The notes: generated by a model not told the origin, from the sequence alone. A stretch of DNA of 64,000 nt from Amborella trichopoda (GCF_000471905.2 NW_006494942.1:1-64000); one strand, 5' to 3'; shown: positions 1 through 11,581, counted from the stretch's first letter. Program-made: numbers and translations.

Positions 1-220
1 TCAGTATGAAAACTCACTGTTTTAAATCAACCTGATTCTTCCAATCCTTGGTTTAGCAAAAACCTAGTCATGGGGACAGGAATGTTTGGATAGAACCATG
101 AAAATTTCCCATTTTTTGTTCATCAATTTGTATAACCTGGGTTTGCATCTATTTTTATGGTTTAAAAAGGAAATTCATTATTTCTTGGATACTTAAGAAT
201 TTAGGCAACAGAAATTTCAG

Positions 221-449
221 TAACAATAAGCTTACAAAATTTCAACAAAAACATAAGAAAGAAATTCATAAGATATGTGTAGAGCATAACAATTGGGCAA
301 AAAATCCTGCAAAAGCTTTAACAGAAGGAATTGAGGATGTGTTGCTGTTTGTGCAAGAGGAGGCTGCAAAGGCCCCCTCTCCCACAAAGTTTGAAGCACC
401 TAGGCTCTCAAAAACAAGGTCAATTGACATTTTTTGCTTGGAACCCTGA
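221..449 (+). CDS. Possible 3'-terminal exon of a host gene (unidentified)
   Basis: A frame open from 102 to the TGA at 447-449 reads like real protein in its last ~75 codons. There is a lysine/glutamine-rich start, then a segment around IEDVLLFVQEEAAKAPSP, and a C-terminus ending in DIFCLEP. A good 3' splice site (pyrimidines then TTTCAG at 215-220) lies just upstream, which is why 221 is chosen. Composition is more balanced than in the surrounding AT-rich DNA, and there is no retroelement motif. I do not recognise the family. No upstream exon is visible because the window begins at base 1. It could be the last exon of a host gene whose body lies to the left, a pseudogene, or a chance frame of 116 codons. 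Confidence 0.3.
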
Positions 450-500
450 AAAATGAACTTGTGAAAGAAAATCTTTGTAAATAAAAATTTTCAAAAAATG

Positions 501-1182
501 TGTTCTTAAAGATTTCGAAGAATAACCCAATAATGTCTATGATTCATTACAAAAAACAAGAGGACAATTAATTTTAATAAATAATGGGGTTGTTTAGTTG
601 TAGGTGATGTGAAGAATAAAAACCAAAGTTTGGCAAAAATAAAGAAAAAAAAAATAGTGCAAAAAAATAAAAGAAAAGTGATACAAAGATTTATTTGGTC
701 CGACAAGTTGCCTACATTCACAGGGCAGTAAAGTTCTCTTCCATTAATAAGAAAAATACCATGCAATCATGGAGAATACAAGGGATTACACCTTCTCTTT
801 ATCTCAAGCTCTAAAACATAGTCTATCTCTCACTAGAATACCCACTCAAGGACTAAAGAACTAACTCTTTTATTTTGATTTTTTTTTTGCATTATATTCT
901 TGCTCTACAAAGCGCACTTTATAAAGAGAAGAAACCCATGAGACTCACATGAGCCTCACTCTCCAATTCCTATTTTGATTAGGCCTCCTATTTCTCATAG
1001 ACTACCGCCGTGAGACATCATCTTTACCCATAAATTTCCCACATCTACTAGGATTTAGTTTCCCTACCAAAATAGGATCTAACAATGGATGGGATATGGA
1101 TCGTGTGAGTCCCAATACTAGATACCCATAAAATAGGAAACAACTTCCTACTTTAATGGAAATTGGCTTCACGTAATTAACA
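501..1182 (-). repeat. 3' LTR of the Ty1/copia element
   Basis: The right edge is well placed: TAACA at 1178-1182 is the complement of an LTR start TGTTA, and it directly abuts a polypurine tract and the copia RNase H end. The left edge is uncertain: TG candidates lie at 501 and at 591. On the minus strand the block carries a TATAAAG-like box (complement of CTTTATAAAG near 909-918), as expected of a promoter within an LTR. The partner 5' LTR is not recognisable in the window. It should have lain to the right of 13690. Confidence 0.45.
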
Positions 1183-1195
1183 TTCTCCCATTTGA
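1183..1195 (-). promoter_or_regulatory. Polypurine tract of the copia element
   Basis: On the minus strand this reads TCAAATGGGAGAA directly followed by the LTR start TGTTA. Position between the RNase H end and the LTR is what primes plus-strand DNA synthesis in copia elements. Confidence 0.5.
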
Positions 1196-1214
1196 AGATA
1201 TGTTTTTATTTTGA

Positions 1215-1761
1215 CTCGTCTACTCCAAGAAATTTATGCCCACCAGATATTAATTATCAAGTAAGACTAGCCCCAAGGAAGTCCTGCACCAGGTGAACTT
1301 CCCTTTTCCAATGGGCTTAGTTAACATATCCGATGGATTGTCATCAGTATGAATTTCTGCCATAAAATATTTCCATCTTCTACCACATCACTAATGAAGT
1401 GTTAGAACATCAATATGTTAATTTGCATCGACATATTCGGTGGCTTTCAAATCCATTCCACTGTAAAAAATATCAGCATTGCAAGTTCCCTTCAAATACC
1501 AAATGATCCACTTCAAAGTGGGCCGATGATCATGGTATGGATTTATCGTATATCTACTCATACCTCCCATTGCTTGTGTTATATTAGGTTTGCTATTACC
1601 CATTGCAAACATGAAGCTCCCTAATGTAGATTGAATATGGTACTCGAGACATCAATGTCTTCTGTGCGTCGGTGCTAGAGCATTGTTTTGGAGACAACTT
1701 CATATATACAGGAAATGGGGTACTAAGTGGTTTGACATTATGTATATTAAAGCATCACAAA
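1215..1761 (-). pseudogene. Ty1/copia pol, 3' part (end of RT and RNase H), left half of a split element
   Basis: Read on the minus strand, the translation follows the conserved copia order. First comes a segment like NVKPLSTPF and DAQKTLMSRVPYS. Next is the start of RNase H (SKPNITQAMGGMSRY, then LKWIIWYLKGTCNADI). It ends at IHTDDNPSDMLTK, the usual copia C-terminus. Several stops and at least one frameshift break it. The upstream neighbour on the minus strand is the LTR of element G. The missing RT portion resumes at 11582 on the far side of G, in the right order and strand, so both pieces are one copia element. Decayed and non-functional. Confidence 0.85.
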
Positions 1762-1766
1762 ACTCT
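1762..1766. repeat. Left target-site duplication of element G (ACTCT)
   Basis: ACTCT here and ACCCT at 11582-11586 flank element G and differ at one base. Removing G with one copy rejoins the copia reading at the ERV/RVL residues of the RT, which supports this placement. Confidence 0.5.
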
Positions 1767-2921
1767 TATTTACGCTTCGATATATACAGATATTTGACTT
1801 AAATATTAGTAAAACTGAGTTAAATTTGAAAAAAGTAGAAAAAGTAGGGCTCAGAAAAGTCCTTGATCTATACAGATCTAGTCTTTTTTCAAGTCCACTA
1901 GAAGTGCCAACTCGAAATCCGTATATTGACATGAAATGTTGCTTCTAAATTTTATTAAATCTAATAATAAATTACTTTTTAGAAAAAATAAACTAAAGCA
2001 GATAATTTGATGAAAAAAAACAAACTAAATTAAGCAAAGAAAGAATTACATACCTCTAGGGATATGAAACCTGAACTTTTGGGCTTAGATCAGGCCACTC
2101 TTTTTATTTGTGTCACCATCTCCTTTTTTGGATTCCTTATGCTTGCTGGGATTGATAGATCTAAGGTTCATTTACCTAAATCTAGGGATCCTAAGGCATG
2201 AGGAAAAGCTGAAATTTTTTGGTAGGGTCTACCTAGGCCTTTTTTGTTATTAGAGAAGAATTTCTTTAGTTTTCTAAAGAAATTCGCACCTCTTTATATT
2301 GAATATGAATTCTGAGATTTTCTGTGATTTTTAGATATTTTTTAAGATATATTTTAAATTTTTTAAGAATTTTGTATGGTTTTTTTTTTCTAAATTTATT
2401 ATTATTATTTTTTTGCTATTTTTCATATTTTTGGGAATTGTGTCCTATTTTTTAAGGATTCTAGAGGATTTCTAATCTCTCACCTTGGGCTATGGAGGCT
2501 GGTATTTATAGGTTTCAATTGTATATATTTCTTGATTTGTTTTTATATTTTTTCGATTTTTTTATTTGATTGATTTTTGACTTCAACTACTAAAGAAAAC
2601 ACATTTTTAGTACATCATCAGGCCACATCTGGGCTTGTTGGGCTGCGTCAGGGCCTACCCCGAGTCCCAACACTTGGGTCTCATAGGGACCAAATTGTTA
2701 TTTTTTATATTTATTTTAGCTGTATGTCCGATTTGGGTGATTCTTGAATGTCGGAAAGCTCTTGGAGTCTACTTAAACTTGGGATAAGTTTTGAGCAATT
2801 TTGAGATAATTTTATTGGGTCTAGGTTGCCGATGGTCTACTAGGGTTTTTGTGGTCCTTCGGGCTCAAAATCGAGGTTTTTTCAGAGTTCCTTTATCTAG
2901 AATTTCAAGTGGGTGTCTACA
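1767..2921 (-). repeat. 3' LTR of element G
   Basis: Aligns over its length with 10401-11581, for example the run around CTAATAATAAATTA, the block TCAGGCC-CTCTT and the end GTCTACA. The expected TG at the left end has decayed to TA. The right end (2921) is followed at once by the polypurine tract. The LTR carries its own minus-strand TATA box at 2502-2511. Confidence 0.8.
2502..2511 (-). promoter_or_regulatory. TATA box in G 3' LTR
   Basis: The minus strand reads CTATAAATAC. The same box, in the same context, is at 11157-11166 in the other LTR, about 415 bases from the LTR start, a normal place for a U3 promoter. Confidence 0.6.
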
Positions 2922-2936
2922 ATTGCTCCTCTTTGG
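2922..2936 (-). promoter_or_regulatory. Polypurine tract of element G
   Basis: The minus strand reads CCAAAGAGGAGCAAT directly before the LTR start TGTAGAC. Nearly the same tract stands at the E1 3' LTR (15134-15148). Confidence 0.7.
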
Positions 2937-5900
2937 CATTAACCTGTGCCCCAGTTGAATGGTAAAGAAGTAGACATCTGAGACACGGTGGGAAGGAAAA
3001 GTTTTTTCGATGGATCATTCTTTTGAATGACCAGTACTCTTTGGGTAGACGATATATTGATGGATGCTTTTGATCCATAAGATATCGAACTGACATTTTG
3101 CTATATTTGAGTCAGTGCGGCTGAGAGGTCTATGACACTAAGGATCTAAAGTGATAGTCAATAGGAACCGTTCTATCTTTGAGCTGGTAACACTTTTTTT
3201 TGTAGTCACTCTAATGGTACTTGGGAAGTAGCCAGTGTAGTCATCTTCGACTTTAGACCTTTTTCTTGAGATTTAGTTCTCCAATCGAATGAGAGTTTGA
3301 TTTAGAAGAAATAATGAGATGATTAATTCCTGGCTAACTGAACTTCTTGTTCAGCTTCGATTAAGATTCTTAGGGTCCACAAGTTCAGATCTTTTTGTTT
3401 GGGAACCTATGGGTTGGTCTCTATTTTCCTAAGGGTTTGCAAGCATGACAATCTAGGATTTTGTGGCGGCAGACGCATCATTTCCAAGCCTTGATGAAAC
3501 TCCTTCGTTTTTTAAAATATTTTAGAAGGTTTTGTAGATAGATTGAATTTTGAAACAGATACAGAGTTTCAGGTAACATCTTAACCAAAGGAATTAAGGT
3601 TTTTGAAAACTCATGAAACACAAGGAAAACTTTGAAGATGGATGACAAATTTTGATAAACAAAGTTTGGTAAGCTGTTTAGGCTCATGCGGCCATGGAGC
3701 TCTATCTTCTTATTTTTCTTTTTCTTTTTTTTTTCTTTTCTTCTTTTATCTTTTTTTTTCTTCTTTTTTTTCCTTTTTTTTTTTTCGACATGTGCTTGTC
3801 AAGCCACTACTTGGGACTTTCAAGACGAGGAATTACTAAGCACTTCCTCATCTTTCAATCTTGGCTCTTATGTAACAATTCAAGGAAGACTTTTTCTTAT
3901 TTTCTGAGCAAACTAGTGTTTTGATTCCGAGCAAACTAATGCTTTAAATAATATGGGATGTTGCCTTAAAGTGCTCAGAATATCCTTGGATTTCATTTAT
4001 TTCCTCCACTACCACTCCTTCGAAGTGCAGATAGTTGAGGCTCTTTAGGTTTACTTGGACTGATGCTTTCAATTTACTTTACTTTCTTATACCATTTTAA
4101 CTTGAGAAAAGAAGAATATCTAGAAATTTTGGAGAAGAGATAAAAAGATAGAGAAATTCTAATTTCCTGTCTCCTCGGGGTCCCTTACGGGTGTTAAGCC
4201 CGGTGGCCTTTTTCAACTTTCAGGTTTCCTTTAAGGTTTTCGGCCCGGCAAATTTTTTTTTGTTTTTTTACCTTTTTTTTTTCCTGTCCCTAGGGTCCCT
4301 TTTAGGTATTCTGCCTGGTAGCCTTTTTTCCAATGCTCATGATTTTTTTTTTTTTCATCTAGCATAAATGTTTTGTTTTTTTTTTGCTTTTTTGAAGAAT
4401 ATGAAGAAAGAGGAGGAGATGAAAAAGAGTGAGTGGTATTTTTCCTTCTTGTGGTACTTTATCGTAATAACTTATGAGAACTCGATCATTGGGGATGAGA
4501 ATTTACCCTAGGATCCAAAACCTTGAATTCGGATTCGGGTATGAATCCAAGATTTGGATCTGAAATTCGGATCAGGATCTAAAATTTAAATCTGAATTAA
4601 AATTCGGATATGACCGGGTGCAGGTGGATCGGATCCAGATCCGACCCAATTTTTAAAATAATATAAATAATTTATTTTTATTTATATATACATAAAGGAC
4701 CTGTCTCTTTAAGAGAGAACATTTGGGTTTTTGTTCGTCATTTTGGTTTCTCTGTTCGCCGCCATATTTTTAGGGTTTGGCTTAAAGTTTTGGAAACTGC
4801 TGCATTTATAGTCGCCATTATCGAACCATGGATTACTGATTTATATCTACAAAAAGAAAACGGATTCGTCTTACCTTTGGAAGTTGAATTTTTATTTTTC
4901 TAGGGTTTCAGACCCTAACATTTTTTTGCAAGGGTTCTTGAAAGGTGACGCCTTTTTGTGTTTGGGATTTCTTTTATCTCATCTATTGTAGAAAAACCAA
5001 TGTTTCTTTGGAGAGTTGATGCTGAAAGTTGAGACCTTTTGGGGTTTAGGGTTTTCCTCCCTCGTTTTACAGGGATGTGCCTTTCTTTCTTGAAGGTGTT
5101 TTGGCCTCTGATCTAACTAAACTAATCATAGGATTCATAGAGATCTAGATCTTGAAAACATCTCTCCTTTTCATTACAAGTTTTCCTAACCCAATATGAA
5201 GTTAGCAATCAAACATTTTAGAGAGAGAGAGAGAGATCGAGGTTGAAGTAGGAGTGGCCATTAATGGTGAATCTGATCCCACCCTTCTTTTGCCAAGGGA
5301 TCCTGAGAAAAGGAAGGGAAATTCAATTCTTTGCATTGAATTTTGATAAAGAGAGCTCTCTCTCTCTTTCTCTCTCTCTCTCACAAATGGTGAGATGGGC
5401 CAGCTGCAAATTCAATTCTTTGCACTGGGTTTTGATAAAGAGGGCTCTCTCTCTGGTGTTGATAAAAAGCATCGAGTGTCGAAGGGCAAAACGCCTCGTC
5501 TTTCTCTATCAACAATGTAAAAACGTAAAAAGGGAGAACAGGTTTTACAAATGGGTCAAGTAGAACAGAGTACATAGGTAAAGTAAAACGATGGGTCAAG
5601 TAAAACATAGTAAATAAGTAAAGTAAAACGATGGGTCAAGTAAAACAGAGTAAATAAGTAAAGTAAAACAATGAGAGATATTTTCTCTCTGTAAAGTTAA
5701 ATAGAGGAATCTCTCCCTCCAGTTTTTCACTACCTCTTTCCCATAGTCAAGTAAAGACATTTCGCTCTCTCTCTAAAGTAAAACAGGGCATTCTCTCTCT
5801 GAAGCAAATTTGGATTTGGATTGGATCTTGTGTAAAATTTCAGATTTGACATCCTTTCCCTTGATAGAATAACATGATTTGATCTTCAATATCTGGTTTT

Positions 5901-6069
5901 TCAACCCATGTAGGTGGGTTATTAAGAAAATCCTGTGAAAGTGGTCTAAGTAGTCTCCTTAGAACGTCTAGGGGTTTGATTTTTCTTAACTCTTGCAGAG
6001 GTGTTGGATGATCTTCAGGAATGATCTAATTTGGATTCCTCACTTCTTTGGTGTTGATTGTTAGATTGA
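2937..6069 (-). other. 3' non-coding part of element G
   Basis: No convincing ORF. It holds a long pyrimidine run (3716-3787, mostly T), a degenerate duplicated block around 4155-4330 built on GGGTCCCTT and GGTGGCCTTTTT, and a stretch 4505-4640 of degenerate GGATCT/ATTCGGAT words. At 4720-5060 plant-leader-like sequence with three AGGGTTT words suggests a captured host fragment. Short CT/GA runs lie at 5221-5234 and 5359-5382. Confidence 0.5.
5551..5672. repeat. Tandem repeat, 40-bp unit, three copies
   Basis: The word ATGGGTCAAGTA starts at 5551, 5591 and 5631, and the whole 40-base unit (with AAATAAGTAAAGTAAAAC) recurs with few changes. It lies in the non-coding part of element G. Confidence 0.85.
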
Positions 6070-8887
6070 ATACTCTAGGCTCATCTCTTCATCCCACATA
6101 GGTGGGTTTGCCAAGAGGTCAAGTGAAGGTGGCCCAGGTGGATCGCTTAGGATCTCTAGAGGTTCAAGTTCTTTCATCCATTCTTAAGGAGATGGATCTT
6201 CTTTTGGGTTCACTTTAGGGGATAGTTTGATTAGATCCTCTAATATTAACCCCTTTGTTTCTTCTTCAATTGTATTTTTGAGATTAAGGCATTTCTCACT
6301 AATGTTGTCCTGATAATCCTTAGCTTTGAGATCTCGATTGAACTCATAAATGACTTGAGCTTCCTGTGGGTCACCCACTGCACTTATTTGAAAGATGAGA
6401 TTGATTAGGTCAATTTTTTTTTGGGCGACATGTTATCACAGGGATGTCTTGATCTTTTTGTGGGCTCGTATCTTCAATTGGAATCGAGCTTTTTCTTGAG
6501 TAGCTCTCCTTGTCTTGAGTTTCCGAGCTCTGACCACGGTTATTCCCCTCATTCGGATTATTTGCCCCTGCTCTACAATCTACAACATGGGTGTCATGAG
6601 TCTCCTGCAAGTCAGGTCCTTCAATTTCAATTGGAACATCCTGTGAGAATGTTTGCTCTTCCATTCTCTCTTGGCTAAGGCAAATTTTTGACATTTTGTT
6701 TTTGAGATTCCTTAGTAAAATATATTACTCTACCATTTAAGTCTTCATTTTCAGGGTTGTTTCTTCCTGTTGCCCAAGGCCATATTTGATGATTTTTAGG
6801 CTCGAGCATGAGTCTTGACTAGTCGATCCTTATCAAATTGATGTCGGTTAAGACTGCTCCATCTTCACTCGCATCATCTGACATCTCCTGGTCTTGCCAT
6901 AAATTAGCCCCACCTATATCCCTTAACAGTTTTGAGGATGGTCCTAACTTGGGATCGGCTACAAATTCTTCACTTGTCATCTCTTTAGAATTACATTTCG
7001 ATGAATCTTCATTATCGTCGAGCTTTTGTTCCATCATGATTTCATCTGGCTCTTACCCCAGTGTTACTGGTGACCGATCTTGGGCCATTTCCTTTGCTCT
7101 CTCATAGCATGAAACCATTTCTAGCATTGAGTCAAAAGAGAAAGGTCGAATGCTTTTACCAAGGTAGAATTTATACTCGGGGGAAACATTCTCTATGGTC
7201 ATATTGATCTTAGAGGCTTTAGAAACGTGCATTCACTGGCTTTTGATGCTACCTTTCAAAATCTTTGGACAAAGTCTATAAACAACTCGTCAAGATTGTG
7301 TCTAGTCGAGACCAATTCTCCGAGGGTCATTGATCTCTCTCTAGTCTCGTGATATTGCTCAATAAAACGTTGAAACAACTCATCCAGAGTTTGATTCAGG
7401 TATTTTGAGACCACATATTGGAACTAGGTTAAAGGTTGTTCAGAGAGAGTGTACTGAAATATTGCTTTCAGATGGTGCGGTTTCTCTTCAAGTGAAGGAA
7501 AAGTCAATAGGTAAGCAGTGTTATGATTTTCGAGATCACCTTTCCCGTTGAACTTGTTTTCTACTTGAGAGAATTCAAAATCTTAAGGAAGGGGTTCAAC
7601 ATCCTCAAAAACATCATTGACATAATATCATGGAGGGAGTATATTTGGAACTCCGATCTTAGTCAGGGTCTCTTTAAATATGGATAATTCACCTTTCAGC
7701 TAGGCGAATTCAATTGACTCAAGGGTTTTAACCTTAGAGGTATGTTGGTTTCTTAGAACTGATAGCATAATTTGTGGTGCAAGAGATGCAGCGGATATGA
7801 GCTACATTGAACTAGATGTAGGATGGACCTGCGAGATGGCCAGGTTTGGATAGAGAGGTGGTGCAGACATAGGGGTCTGAGTCGAGGCATAATACATGTA
7901 GATTTGAGAAGTGACCTGGACTGGAGGAGTCAAGGGCTCGAAAGCCGGTGCCGGGGGCCTGGTGCACAGGATATCCCGAGTAAGGATGACTAGAGGCCAG
8001 AGGTGCGAGAAAAGGGTATAGAGCCAACATCTATGGCTGACTCGGGGGATACTGAGTTAGAATAGGGATTGAATTGGCCACCTTTAAATAATGGTGTGGA
8101 ACCGAGGCGGCCTAAAGAGGCTGCTCCGGTGGATTACTATAAATGACTTGAGGAGGGTTAGGTTTGGACTAAATATGGGATGGACAGTCCCGTGGTCGAG
8201 CCCATTCTATAAAAAGTTGAGGATGAGAAGATTGGAGGTGCCAACTCACCAACGAACTCACATGGCTTTTATGTTCAGGGGCTAGAGAGGTCCATTGACT
8301 CTGACCTGACTGACAACTCGACACCCTAGGCGGGGCGTATGGCTCAACAGGGACAACATGCCTCATGAAAGCCTTAACCTCGGGTAAGTTCTTAAGACAC
8401 TCAATTGAAAGGGACTCAAAGTCCCTAGAATTGGATAAGGTGAACCTTGAGGAATAGATGCATGGCTTGATGAACACTTGGGTCTTGGCAATGATGTTTG
8501 ATTCTCTAGTTTTCCTTGGTGTCTAGCTTTGCTTGGGGCCTGACATGATATTCGGCAGTACTCTAAGTCTAATAGGTTAGCCTATTTGATAAGCTCATCA
8601 TCTGGGTTGCTATTAACCTTACTGAGTTGGTGGCCCCTATAATGGGTCTTTTGAGGAGGTGGATAGTGTGCCCCTAATTGGGCAGCATCAGCTCTACGTT
8701 TTGACTTAGATGGGTGGTGCGCCCCTAGTTAGGCAGCGTTACCCTTTGACTTGGACATTTGTGGGAGGTGCATCCTAGATTGGGCAACATCTTCCCTAGA
8801 CCTAGACTTAGAAGATGAATGTGAGTTCAACCCTGGTTCTTTAGGCTCGGGTCGAATGCCCTTACTATTTTGAGTAGCTCGAGCCAT
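6070..8887 (-). pseudogene. gag-like protein of element G
   Basis: On the minus strand an ATG at 8885-8887 opens a frame starting MARATQNSKG and running through a serine/proline-rich region. After stops and frame changes a gag core appears near 7240-7560. There, LNQTLDELFQRFIEQY and RHNLDELFIDFVQRF match the retrotransposon gag pattern seen in Tat-group elements. The C-terminal third (6070-6694) is acidic and glutamine/glutamate-rich, with a twice-occurring NPP motif (around 5910 and 6105). No zinc knuckle is visible. Several stops make the copy non-functional as it stands. It is the only coding block of element G and would form the capsid. Confidence 0.6.
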
Positions 8888-9124
8888 GGAGACTTGCTAG
8901 ACTACATAGCTTGGCTAGACTATAGATAGGTTAGTTAGGCTTAGCCCTAGGTGTGGTATTATGAACCCATTGAAACTTGATATCCACTGACCTAAGGCAA
9001 GGTAGACTCAAAGAATTGAGTCATAATGTCATGTAGGTCTAGTCATCCTAAGGGGTCTAGATTATGCAGTGGAACTAACAACTAAGTCAACCACGAACTA
9101 CAGACATAACTACAAGAATATGCA

Positions 9125-10260
9125 CAAAAATCTTTTTTTTTTTTTGAATTATACCCTCCCTCCCCCCCTTTTTTTTAATCTATCTAAGAAATATGTCTTT
9201 TAAAAAATGAGATAAAGATGCCTTTAAAAGAAAAAGATTTTTTTTTTTTTTAAAAAGATAAATTCATGAAAACTCTAAATTATGCAGATAAGGCTTAAAA
9301 GCAAAAAGATAAGATAAAGAAAGATGTGATTTATTTTTAATCTAAACAGATAAAGCAGAGAAAGTCTAGATCTATCTTCTTTTTGTTTTCCTCTTCTTTT
9401 TTTTTTAAAAAATTATTTTATTAAAAGAGATCAAAATGCTTTTTTTTTTGAAACAAAGATAAAGATTCTTTCTAAAAGATGTATTCTAGGAAGATAACAA
9501 TGCACTTAAAGAAGAAAAGTACGATCTAAGAAGATAAAAAATGCAACTAAAGAAGATAAAAATACTTTAAAAGAAGATAAAGATGCTTCTAAAGAATATC
9601 AAGATGGTTTAAAACATGATAAATAATGCTTTAAAGAAGATAAAGATGATCTAAAAGATGATAAAGAATGCTCTAAAGAAGATAAATATGATCTTAAAAA
9701 AGAAAATGATGATCTAAAGATGATGAGCATGAATGAAAGAATATCTAAAAAAGATGATCAAGATGGATTTAAAGATGTTCTAAAAAAAACAAAGATGGTC
9801 TAAAAGATGAATATAAAAGATTATAAAGATAAAGATGATCAAAGAAGATGATCTAAAAAATATGATAAAGATTGATCTAAAAGATGAATCTAACAGAAAA
9901 TGATCTAAAAAATATGATCTAAGATATCTAAAAAAAGTAGAAGATGATAAAGATGGATCTAAAAGAAAATGTTCTAAAAACGATGATAAAGATTGATCTA
10001 AAAGATGGATTTAAAAGAAGATGATCTAAAAAATATGATCTAAGAGATCTAAAAAAATCTAAAAGATGGATCTAAAATATTATAAAGTTTGAGAGAAAAA
10101 AAATCCTAAATTTTTTATGGAGAGAAAAAAAATAGGATAAGATCTAGAAAGAAAAGAAAGAATCTAATAAAAGAAAAATCTTGTCAAATCTATCTTGTTT
10201 TTCTTCTTTTCATTTTTTTTTTTTGCTAAAAAATAAATATGAAAAAAAAAGAATGGGCAA
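9125..10260 (-). repeat. A-rich leader of element G made of degenerate AAAGATGATCTA words
   Basis: More than 1 kb in which short words such as GATCTAAAAGATG and AAAGAAGATAAA recur irregularly, flanked by poly(T)/poly(A) runs at 9131-9142, 9238-9252 and 10205-10222. The plus strand is strongly adenine-rich. It lies between the primer-site end and gag, so it is the 5' leader of the element. No ORF. Confidence 0.7.
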
Positions 10261-10267
10261 TTTTTAT

Positions 10268-10400
10268 GTCTAAAATACGGATATGAAGCTCATTGGCCGC
10301 ACGATGGTTTTAAGTCTAAAATATGGATCTGAAGCTCAATGGCTCCACGATGGTTTTAAGTCTAAAATACGGATCTGAAGCTTAATGGCCCCACGATAGG
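10268..10400. repeat. Tandem repeat, 45-46-bp unit, three copies, next to the primer site
   Basis: The word GTCTAAAATA starts at about 10269, 10314 and 10360. Each is followed by TGAAGCT-AATGGC-CACGAT. The last copy contains the primer-site-like sequence, so the array may have arisen by repeated duplication of the primer-site region. Confidence 0.8.
10384..10400 (-). promoter_or_regulatory. Primer-binding-site-like sequence of element G
   Basis: The minus strand after the 5' LTR reads CCTATCGTGGGGCC. Including the LTR end, TGGCACCTATCGTGGGG resembles the plant gypsy primer-site pattern TGGCGCC-N4-GTGGGG. The exact tRNA is not clear. Confidence 0.45.
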
Positions 10401-11581
10401 TGCCACGCTCCATTCTGGGCTGATATCTGAGATGTGATCAGCTCAAATTGTAACAAAACTTAGTTCAATTTGAAAAAAAGGTAGAGAAAGTGGGATCGCT
10501 TGAATTATAGATTTAGAAAAATCCTTGATTTATACAAATCCGATCTTTTTCGAGTCCACTGGCAGCGCCAACTCCAAATTCGTATTTTGGCCTAAAAAAA
10601 GCTTCTAAATTTAATTAAATCTAATAATAAATTAATTTCTAGAAAAAAATAAAACAGAGAATTAAATGAAGAAAATCAAACTAAATTAAGCAAAGAAAGA
10701 AATACTTACCTCTAGGGACCCAAAACCTGGAGTTTCGGGCTTGGATCAGGCCGCTCTTCTGATTTGCGGAACCATCTCCTTTTTTGGATGCTATGTGCTT
10801 GATGGAATTGATAGATCTAATGTTCATTTACCTACATCTAGGGTTCCTAAGGCAAGAGAAAAGCTGAGATTTTTAAGAAGGGTCTACCTAGGCTTTTCTC
10901 AAGATTGGAGGATAATCATTTAGGTTTTTAAGAATTTTAGGATCTCCTAAAGCTGAATATGAATTTTGGGATTTTATATGATTTTTAAGGATATTTTGGA
11001 ATTTTTCATAATTTTTTAGGAATTTCTAAAGATTTTTTCTAGTTTTACATTTTGTTTGCTATTTTTTGGTTATTTTTCTTAATTTCGAGAATTGTGTCAT
11101 ATTTTTTGAGGATTTCTAGAGGATTTCTAATGTCTATTTTTGAGTTATGAAGGGTGGTATTTATAGGCTTCAATTGAAGATTTTTCTTAATTTTTTTTTT
11201 ATATTTTTTCAAATGTTTTTGGATTTATCTTGATCTTTTGGCTTTATCTAATAAAAAAACGCATTTTTACTGCATCATTAGGCCGCGTCTAGGCCTGTCG
11301 GGTGGCATCACGGCCCGCCCTGAGGCCAGACACTTGGGTCTCATAAGGAACAAATTGTTAATTTTTATATTATTTTCACCTTAAGTCCGATTTGGGTGAT
11401 TATTGAAATGTTGGAAAGCTCCTGGGGTCTACCTCAACTTGGGATATATTTTGAGCAGTTTGGAGACAATTACATTGGGTCTAGGTTGCCGATGGTCTAC
11501 TAGGGTTTTTATGGCCATTCGGGCTCGGAATCGAGTTTTTTTAAGAGTTCCTTTAGCTCGAATTTCGAGGGGTTATCTACA
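10401..11581 (-). repeat. 5' LTR of element G
   Basis: Starts TGCCACGCTCC on the plus strand and ends TATCTACA. Colinear with 1767-2921. The minus-strand TATA box CTATAAATAC is at 11157-11166. Divergence between the two LTRs is clearly visible by eye, so the insertion is not recent. Confidence 0.8.
11157..11166 (-). promoter_or_regulatory. TATA box in G 5' LTR
   Basis: CTATAAATAC on the minus strand, conserved with 2502-2511. Expected to drive the element's transcript leftward through gag. Confidence 0.6.

Larger units (their letters stand above)
1767..11581 (-). mobile_element. Element G: long gag-only LTR retrotransposon (TR-GAG/LARD-like)
   Basis: Two direct LTRs (1767-2921 and 10401-11581) share colinear sequence through their length and both end in CTACA. 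Orientation is minus. The polypurine tract adjoins the left LTR, a primer-site-like sequence adjoins the right LTR, and the gag-like ORF reads leftward. The 7.5-kb interior holds one gag-like coding block and no protease, RT, RNase H or integrase motif in any frame that I can see. It sits inside the RT of a copia element. Elements coding only for gag are known in plants and are thought to use enzymes of autonomous relatives. The PPT and LTR layout resemble element E1 at 14-21 kb, which may be a relative. Confidence 0.75.

Noticed and set aside
506..766. 86-codon minus-strand frame with a hydrophobic, Phe-rich stretch
   Set aside because: The hydrophobic run is the translation of an A-rich low-complexity stretch within the probable copia LTR. 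No conserved motif.
3642..3924. Three overlapping plus frames rich in Phe/Leu/Ser
   Set aside because: All arise from the poly(T)/TTC tract at 3716-3787. Low complexity, not a membrane protein.
8091..8477. Short plus and minus frames near 8.1-8.5 kb as separate genes
   Set aside because: The minus frame is part of the broken gag of element G. The plus frame is its shadow.
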